From Agromyces allii (GTDB lineage: Bacteria > Actinomycetota > Actinomycetes > Actinomycetales > Microbacteriaceae): a stretch of DNA of 64,000 nucleotides. A program made the translations under genes and the position numbers. Below are positions 58,818-64,000 of this stretch, piece by piece (positions within the stretch are counted from its first letter, which is position 1; every line of letters begins with the position of its first letter). The stretch covers positions 62,001 through 126,000 of the forward strand of contig NZ_WBIN01000011.1 in assembly GCF_009749385.1 (NCBI RefSeq). The letters are read 5' to 3'. The notes beneath the pieces are model-generated. The model saw only the letters and a program-made list of their open reading frames with translations, was not told the origin of the DNA and did not search any database.

Positions 58818-59753
58818 TCATTCCTTGGTTCCGCCGGCCGTCATTCCCTCGACGAGGAAACGCTGCGCGAACAGGAAGATGAGCAGGATCGGGGCCACCG
58901 AGATCAGCGTCGCGAGCGCGAGCGTCGGCAACTGGATCACGATGCTCGACGCCGTGGTCGGGTTGAAGGCCGGCACGTTCGCGAGCAGGTTCGCGAGCCC
59001 CACCTGCACGGGGATCTTCGTTCCGCCGACCACGAGGAACGGCAGGAAGTAGTTGTTCCAGTTCGCCACGAAGCTGAAGAAGCCGACGAGCGCGATCACG
59101 GGCGTCGCGAGCGGCATGGCGACCTGGGCGAACACCCGCACCTCGCCCGCGCCGTCGATGCGGGCCGCGTTCAGCAGGTCGCGCGAGACGGCGGTCGAGA
59201 AGTAGATGTAGGTCAGGTACACGCCGAACGGGAAGAACGAGAACGGCAGGATCACCGCGAGCGGGCTGCCGATGAGCTTCGCCGCGCTCAGCTCGAGGAA
59301 GATCGGCAGCACGAGCGCCGTGTTCGGGATGAGCATCACGATGAGCGTGGTGACGAGCAGCAGCCGGCGGCCCTTGAACTCGATGAGTGCGAGGGCGTAC
59401 CCCGCCGGGACGCTCACGATCAGCGTGATCACGAGCGCGGTGAACGAGTAGAACGCCGAGTTGCCCATCCAGGTCGTGAAGACGCCGCTGCCGAACGCGA
59501 ACAGCTCGTTCCAGTTGGCCGCGAGCTGGTCGAAGGACCCGAAGCTGAACGGGCCCTCCTGCAGCAGCTGCGAGTTCGTCTTCGTCGGTGCGAGCACGAG
59601 CCAGATGATCGGGAGGATGAAGAAGGCCGCGAACACGAGCAGCACGAGCACGACGACGGCCCGGCCGATCCATTGCCCCGGCGTGAGGGCGTGGCGCTCC
59701 CGGCGCCGCGGGGCCCCGTTGGTCACGATGGCGCGAGTGGTCTGGTCAGTCAC
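58818..59753 (-). CDS. carbohydrate ABC permease, MalG type
   Basis: A 311-aa inner-membrane permease. First membrane segment IGRAVVVLVLLVFAAFFILP, then the EAA-type coupling loop NAARIDGAGEVRVFAQVAMP. It overlaps the MalF-type gene by 8 nt. No ATPase gene is in the operon, so a shared ATPase is needed. Confidence 0.93.
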   Translation of the reverse strand: MTDQTTRAIVTNGAPRRRERHALTPGQWIGRAVVVLVLLVFAAFFILPIIWLVLAPTKTNSQLLQEGPFSFGSFDQLAANWNELFAFGSGVFTTWMGNSAFYSFTALVITLIVSVPAGYALALIEFKGRRLLLVTTLIVMLIPNTALVLPIFLELSAAKLIGSPLAVILPFSFFPFGVYLTYIYFSTAVSRDLLNAARIDGAGEVRVFAQVAMPLATPVIALVGFFSFVANWNNYFLPFLVVGGTKIPVQVGLANLLANVPAFNPTTASSIVIQLPTLALATLISVAPILLIFLFAQRFLVEGMTAGGTKE

Positions 59754-60690
59754 GTTCGAACAGCTTTCCTCGGAAGATGAAGATCGCCGAGAGCCCCAGC
59801 GCGACCACGAGCAGCATCACCGAGATCGCTGCGGACCCCGAGAAGTCGTTCTGGCGGAAGGCGTAGAGGTAGGCGAGCTGGTTCAGGGAGTAGTCCTCGG
59901 GCACGATGTTCTTCGTCGCCTGCGCGAGGATCTTCGGCTCGACGAAGAGCTGGGTGCCGGCGGCCAGCGACATGACGCCCATGTAGCTGATCCACTTGGT
60001 CAGCATCGGCAGCTGGATGTGCCAGGCCGTCTGCACCGGGCCGGCGCCGTCGATGCGGGCGGCCTCCATGACCTCGACCGGCACGTTGTTGAGCGCGCCG
60101 TACATGATGACGATCCACGAGCCCGCTCCGGCCCAGAAGGCGATGACGGTGAAGACCACGGGCAGGTTGCCGACGGCGACCACGTTGATGAGCGACTCGT
60201 AGCCCATGGCGTGCAGCAGGGCCGAGACGGGGCTGACCGAGGGGTCGAGCACGAAGAGCCAGAGCAGCACGCTCGAGGCGCCGGCGATGGCGCCCGGGAT
60301 GTAGAAGAGGAACCGCGCGGTGTTGCCGAGCCAGCGCACCCGGATGCCGTGCACGACGATGGCGAGCACGACGACGAGCACGATGAGGCTCACGAGCCAG
60401 AAGAGCACGTAGAGGGCCACGTGCATGACCGCCGGAAGGAACCGGTAGTCGCCGAAGACCCGCACGAAGTTGTCGACGCCGACGAAGGCGCCGTTGCGCG
60501 TGAACGAGAGGTACAGGGCGTAGAGCGTGGGCAGCAGGCCGAAGGCGAGCAGCAGCAGGGTGTACCCGCTGACGAAGACGTAGCCGTAGCGCGACTGCCC
60601 CGCGTTCACGCGAGATGCGCGCCGGCGCTCCGGCCGGCGCCGCCCCGAGGGGACGGCGTCGACCGGAACCGGAGGTGCAGTGACGGTCAC
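59746..60690 (-). CDS. carbohydrate ABC permease, MalF type
   Basis: A 314-aa inner-membrane permease. A 30-residue Arg-rich cytosolic N-terminus precedes the first segment (YVFVSGYTLLLLAFGLLPTL). The coupling loop EAARIDGAGPVQTAWHIQLP is intact. The GTG at 60690 lies 2 nt after the binding-protein stop, and no better start is seen, so translation is coupled. Confidence 0.92.
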   Translation of the reverse strand: MTVTAPPVPVDAVPSGRRRPERRRASRVNAGQSRYGYVFVSGYTLLLLAFGLLPTLYALYLSFTRNGAFVGVDNFVRVFGDYRFLPAVMHVALYVLFWLVSLIVLVVVLAIVVHGIRVRWLGNTARFLFYIPGAIAGASSVLLWLFVLDPSVSPVSALLHAMGYESLINVVAVGNLPVVFTVIAFWAGAGSWIVIMYGALNNVPVEVMEAARIDGAGPVQTAWHIQLPMLTKWISYMGVMSLAAGTQLFVEPKILAQATKNIVPEDYSLNQLAYLYAFRQNDFSGSAAISVMLLVVALGLSAIFIFRGKLFERD

Positions 60691-60692
60691 GA

Positions 60693-62063
60693 TCAGTCGA
60701 CCGAGTACCCGTTGACGGTGGCCTCGTTCTCGAGCTCCTTCTGCCATGCGGGCAGGAGCGACTCGACGGTCTGGCCGTCGGCGATGCCGGGGATCACGAT
60801 CTTGGCCCACGCGGTCTCGGGGCTCCACGAGGTGACGTTCCACCCCGACCAGACCTGGCCCGCGGCATCCGACATCACGGTCTTGAAGTCGTCGTTCACG
60901 AAGTAGCCGGCCTCGGCCTGCTTGTCGAGCCACTTCTCGGCGGCCGAGGAGTACGCCGGGTAGCCGGACGACGCGTCGACCTGGAACTCGTCGGCGCTCG
61001 TGACGAACTCGAGGAAGGTCTTGACCGCATCGAGGTTCTTCGAGTGGCTCGAGGCGTACCAGACGCCGCCGCCCACGTTGCCGGCCGCGACGTCGCCGCC
61101 CTCCCACTTGAGCGGAGCGCTGACGCCGATCTGCCCGGCGGGAACGGCGAGCGCACCCTGGAAGATCGCACCGGTGTACCAGACGGGGCCGGGGACGCCG
61201 ACGAGCTTGCCCGCGTACTTCGATGCGAAGTCGGCGCTGAAGAAGCTGTCCTGCACGAGCGTGCCGTTGGCGAGCATGCCGTCGATGATCTTCGAGATGC
61301 CCTCGGAGTTCGCGTCGGCGGTGTCGGAGTGGAAGACGTTCGCCTCGGGCGACTGGAACACGGGCGACTCGGAGCCGCCGTAGTAGACGTAGGTCATGAA
61401 GCTGTCGCCCATGCTGCCGAGGATGTAGCCCGGGTGCTCGGCGGCGAGCTTGTCGCCGAGTTCGCCGTACTCCTCCCACGTGGTGGGCACCTCGTAGCCG
61501 AACTCGTCGAGCAGCGTCTGGTCGTAGTAGAAGACGGTCTGCGCGAGGTCGTTGCGCAGGCCGTAGACCGTGCCGTCGATCGTCGTGTAGTCGAGCGAGC
61601 CCGCGGCGAAGCCGTCGAGGAAGTCCTGCTCGATGAAGCCCTTGTTGAGCGGGGCGGCGAAGCCCTGCTCGCCGCTCGTGGTCTGCTTCGACGCCCAGAT
61701 CGCGTCGTTCTGCTGGGTCGAGAACACCACGTCGGGCCAGCCCTCGCCGGCCTGGTCCATGAGCGAGATCTTGCTCTGGAACGAACCGCTGCCACCGGCG
61801 TTGCCGTCGTAGGTCTCGAGGTTCACCTCGATGTCGGGGTTCGCGGCCTGGAAAGCGGTGACGGCGGGTTCGCGCGAGGCGTCGACCCACACGGTGATCG
61901 GGCTGTCGGCGACCTGCTCGGCCTGGGTGAAGCCGAGTGACGTGTCACCGCCGCCCGATGCGTCTGTGGAGCAACCGCTGAACGCGAGGAGGCCCGCGGT
62001 GGCTGCGGCGGCCACCGCGACGAACCGAGCGGCCCGGCGGTGGGAGGACGAGTGCTGTGACAT
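60693..62063 (-). CDS. sugar ABC transporter substrate-binding lipoprotein
   Basis: A 456-aa family-1 binding protein. The signal peptide ends with lipobox FSGC (Cys31). The mature part starts with PITVWVDASREPAVTAFQAA and includes TVYGLRNDLAQTVFYYDQTL. It should capture the sugar processed by the downstream enzymes. CAGGA lies about 8 nt before the ATG at 62063. First gene of the 11-gene operon, divergent from the FadR gene. Confidence 0.93.
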   Translation of the reverse strand: MSQHSSSHRRAARFVAVAAAATAGLLAFSGCSTDASGGGDTSLGFTQAEQVADSPITVWVDASREPAVTAFQAANPDIEVNLETYDGNAGGSGSFQSKISLMDQAGEGWPDVVFSTQQNDAIWASKQTTSGEQGFAAPLNKGFIEQDFLDGFAAGSLDYTTIDGTVYGLRNDLAQTVFYYDQTLLDEFGYEVPTTWEEYGELGDKLAAEHPGYILGSMGDSFMTYVYYGGSESPVFQSPEANVFHSDTADANSEGISKIIDGMLANGTLVQDSFFSADFASKYAGKLVGVPGPVWYTGAIFQGALAVPAGQIGVSAPLKWEGGDVAAGNVGGGVWYASSHSKNLDAVKTFLEFVTSADEFQVDASSGYPAYSSAAEKWLDKQAEAGYFVNDDFKTVMSDAAGQVWSGWNVTSWSPETAWAKIVIPGIADGQTVESLLPAWQKELENEATVNGYSVD

Positions 62064-62130
62064 TTCGCATCCTGTTCTGGTCGGCGTCTCTGACGACAAT
62101 GCACCCAGGGGCGGGGGCAGAAGTGATTAC

Positions 62131-62193
62131 ATCATACGTCTTATCAACTCCACAAGAGACGTCATAGGTATTACGAATATTCGTCGGTATGCT
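62131..62193. promoter_or_regulatory. divergent promoter region of the sugar/CoA operon and FadR gene
   Basis: Minus-strand -10 candidate TATGAT (62131-62136) for the operon. ACGTCT (62136-62141) and AGACGT (62157-62162) form a wide inverted repeat next to it. A perfect 12-bp palindrome ACGAATATTCGT (62173-62184) lies just before the FadR -10 TATGCT (62188-62193), which is 7 nt from its ATG with no Shine-Dalgarno, so that message should be leaderless. Confidence 0.55.
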
Positions 62194-62200
62194 GTGACCC

Positions 62201-62953
62201 ATGTCCGAAACGTTCGCCGCGCCGGGGCCGGTCGCCGAGTACCCCACGATTGCCGCGCGCACGCGCGCGCCGCGCCTCGGGGTGACCGTCGTGAGCGCGC
62301 TCGTCGACGCGATCGTGCGAGGCGACCTCGCACCCGGCAGCTCGCTGCCGCCCGAGGCCGTGCTCTGCGAGCAGTTCGGCGTGAGCCGCACCGTCATCCG
62401 CGAGTCCGCCAAGCGCCTCGAGGAGAAGGGCCTCGTGACCGTGGCCCAGGGCAGGGGCACGCTCGTGCTGCCCCCGGCCTCGTGGAACATGGTCGATGCG
62501 ACCGTGCTCGCCGCACTCGTCGCCAACGACGCGACGCTCGGCGTGCTCGACGAGTTGAGCGCCGTGCGCGCGGCGCTCGAGGCCGTCATCGCCCGCGACG
62601 CCGCCGCGCGGCGCACACCAGCGGAACTCGAACGCCTGCGCGAGGCCCTCGAACTCATGCGGGCGACCGTCGACGACGAGCCCCGGTTCAGTCAGGCCGA
62701 CGTCGAATTCCACCAGCGCGTCGGCGAGATCACCTCGAACCGGCTCGCCGACAGCATCGTGCGCACGCTCTTCGCCGAAGCGCGCGAGAGCGCCCGCTTC
62801 CACCTGCACAGTCAGCTCGACGTGACGCTGCGCGAACACGAACGCGTGTTCGCCGCGATCGAGGCCCGCGACCCCGACGAGGCCGAGGCCGCCATGCGGG
62901 CGCACATCCTCGATGCATGGGAGCGGCGCCGGCCGCCGAGCCCGAAGCGCTGA
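62201..62953 (+). CDS. FadR-subfamily GntR regulator of the sugar/CoA operon
   Basis: A 250-aa regulator. Winged helix: VVSALVDAIVRGDLAPGSSLP (split), EAVLCEQFGVSRTVIRESAKRL, GRGTLVLP. The FadR-type helical domain has the usual metal-site spacing (DVEFHQRVGEITSNR; LREHERVFAAIEARD). It is divergent from the 11-gene operon and its probable repressor; the inducer is likely a pathway acid. The last residues run into a GC-rich tail with no terminator that I can see. Confidence 0.92.
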   Translation: MSETFAAPGPVAEYPTIAARTRAPRLGVTVVSALVDAIVRGDLAPGSSLPPEAVLCEQFGVSRTVIRESAKRLEEKGLVTVAQGRGTLVLPPASWNMVDATVLAALVANDATLGVLDELSAVRAALEAVIARDAAARRTPAELERLREALELMRATVDDEPRFSQADVEFHQRVGEITSNRLADSIVRTLFAEARESARFHLHSQLDVTLREHERVFAAIEARDPDEAEAAMRAHILDAWERRRPPSPKR

Positions 62954-62972
62954 CGCGCCGCCGGCGCGGGCG

Positions 62973-63104
62973 GCTCAATCGACGAGCGCGCCGACCGAAC
63001 TCCGGATCCGCACCATGACACGCCGCAATCACGAGCGTCGCTGCGGCGTGCCGCTCGGAATCTCCGGAGAACGGCAGGCGCCCCGCTCAGTCGACGAGCG
63101 CGCC
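62973..63104. repeat. 20-bp direct repeat 112 bp apart, copying the end of the SDR gene
   Basis: GCTCAATCGACGAGCGCGCC (62973-62992) and GCTCAGTCGACGAGCGCGCC (63085-63104) differ at one base. The second contains the stop and last codons of the SDR gene; the first is a downstream copy including its TGA. The DNA between them shows no gene. Confidence 0.8.
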
Positions 63105-63878
63105 TGCCGTCAGGTTCGAGACGACTCCCGTCATCGACGCCGCACGGTCGGATGCCGCGAACGCGAGATACTCGGCCACCTCAGCGAGTTCGGGCAGGCG
63201 CCCGAGCAGGGTGGTGGCGGCCAGGCCGTTCCACCAGTCGTCGAGGCTCGTGCCACCGGCATCCGCGATGCGCCCGAACATGTCGGCGGTATACGACGCC
63301 GATGCGTTGCGGAACGCGTGCGGCCGCACGCACACCACGCGCACGCCGTCGGGTCCGAGCTCGCCGGCGAGCGCCCGCGAGAACCCCTCGAGCCCCGCAC
63401 TCTGGGCGGCGTTGCCGATGAGGCCGCGACCGGTGAGACGGGCCCCGGGCGTCGAGATCGTGAGGATCACGCCGCTGCCCTGGGCGATCATGACGCGCGA
63501 CGCGGCCTTCGCGGTCACGAAGTTCGTGTGCAGGTAGCCCGTGACGGGATGCAGGTAGGCGTCGAGCGAGGTGTCCGCGATCGCGAGGCCCTGCACGTGA
63601 TCGAAGCCGACGGCGTTCAGCGCGATGTCGATGCGGCCCTCGCGTTCGGCGACGGCGTCGACGTGGGCGTCGACCTCGGCCTGGTCCATCGCGTCGACGA
63701 TTGCGATCTCGACGCTGCCGCCGAGCTCTCGAACGGCGGATGCCGCGGCCTCGAGCCGTGGCCGGCTGCGCCCAGCGAGGTGCAGACGTGCGCCCTCGCG
63801 GGCGAACACCCGCGCCGTCGCCGAACCGATCGATCCCCCGCCGCCGTGGATCACGGCGACCTTCCCCTCGAGCAGCAT
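63087..63878 (-). CDS. short-chain dehydrogenase/reductase
   Basis: A 263-aa SDR-like protein. The cofactor motif is IHGGGGSIGSATARVFAREG, the strand HLAGRSRPR suggests NADP, and NAVGF replaces the usual NNAG. At the usual Tyr-x3-Lys position the sequence reads GNAAQSAGLEGFSRALAGEL, so the catalytic Tyr and Lys appear to be missing, and it may not be a classical reductase. It shares one nucleotide with the end of the SRPBCC gene upstream (TGATG), so the two are coupled. Confidence 0.85.
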   Translation of the reverse strand: MLLEGKVAVIHGGGGSIGSATARVFAREGARLHLAGRSRPRLEAAASAVRELGGSVEIAIVDAMDQAEVDAHVDAVAEREGRIDIALNAVGFDHVQGLAIADTSLDAYLHPVTGYLHTNFVTAKAASRVMIAQGSGVILTISTPGARLTGRGLIGNAAQSAGLEGFSRALAGELGPDGVRVVCVRPHAFRNASASYTADMFGRIADAGGTSLDDWWNGLAATTLLGRLPELAEVAEYLAFAASDRAASMTGVVSNLTAGALVD

Positions 63879-64000
63879 CAGGCCGCCTCCCCCTCTGTGT
63901 AAAGCCCCGCGAATCGGGACATGATCTCGGTCCAGCCCTCGGTGTGCAGGCGCACCGCCTCGGCATCCGGAAGCCGTTCGTGGCGCACCTCGACGCGCGT
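63878..64000 (-). CDS. SRPBCC-type protein, C-terminal end only
   Basis: The last 40 codons of a gene that enters from the right edge. The end, VRHERLPDAEAVRLHTEGWT followed by EIMSRFAGL, matches the final helix of AHSA1/SRPBCC proteins. It is upstream of and coupled to the SDR gene. Too little is visible for a finer call. Confidence 0.65.
   Translation of the reverse strand, partial: TRVEVRHERLPDAEAVRLHTEGWTEIMSRFAGLYTEGEAA

Noticed and set aside
62993..63084. A short gene in the gap between the two copies of the SDR gene end
   Set aside because: No open frame with a start signal or recognisable product was seen.

Overview
The window is very GC-rich DNA (about 70-75% by eye) with GTG and ATG starts, 4-nt ATGA/GTGA gene overlaps, leaderless promoters and catabolic operons run by LacI, GntR/FadR, TetR, WYL and LAL regulators. 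This points to an actinobacterial chromosome, most likely Microbacteriaceae (Agromyces/Microbacterium type); the family is an inference from gene content and style. I see no rRNA, tRNA, CRISPR array, insertion sequence, integrase or replication origin. No gap between genes exceeds about 220 bases.

Layout. 1-8.2 kb: end of a secreted lamin-tail-domain protein, an unknown gene, an SRPBCC-ArsR pair with two operator-like sites, a GyrI-like protein, a proline racemase/ornithine cyclodeaminase-family pair, a VOC protein and a PPOX-family protein. 8.2-14.8 kb: beta-galactoside operon (two permeases, binding lipoprotein, GH35 beta-galactosidase) with a divergent LacI regulator and two near-identical operators. 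14.9-24.6 kb: seven-gene operon for peptide- or amide-like compounds (CocE-type hydrolase, DUF3237 protein, binding lipoprotein, DppB, DppC, fused DppDF, amidase) with a divergent TetR. 24.7-34.9 kb: single genes and pairs (WYL regulator/epoxide hydrolase, SDR/TetR, GNAT, MBL protein, two alpha/beta hydrolases, LAL regulator). 35.0-37.5 kb: an unrecognised 827-residue membrane protein. 37.7-42.8 kb: ABC-F ATPase, FAD-linked oxidase, an AlkZ/YcaQ-like protein, an alpha/beta hydrolase. 43.0-49.6 kb: non-phosphorylative L-fucose regulon (AKR dehydrogenase, lactonase, diketo-acid hydrolase, KDF dehydrogenase, mutarotase, GntR regulator) plus a Zn-alcohol dehydrogenase/KduD pair. 49.7-63.0 kb: an 11-gene operon joining a sugar ABC transporter to Weimberg-like enzymes (Gfo/Idh dehydrogenase, MBL hydrolase, enolase-superfamily enzyme, XylX-like dehydratase, ketoglutarate-semialdehyde dehydrogenase) and to a CaiB-type CoA-transferase, an enoyl-CoA hydratase and a solute-binding-like protein with no signal peptide; a divergent FadR controls it. 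The right edge holds an SDR and the end of an SRPBCC gene.

Together this is a nutrient-scavenging island: galactosides, amides/peptides, L-fucose and a pentose- or uronate-like sugar are each imported or processed by a compact operon next to its regulator. The most novel-looking items are the sugar/CoA hybrid operon, its signal-less binding-like protein, the 827-residue orphan, a highly iterated 16-bp palindrome, and short repeats that duplicate gene ends including their stop codons.
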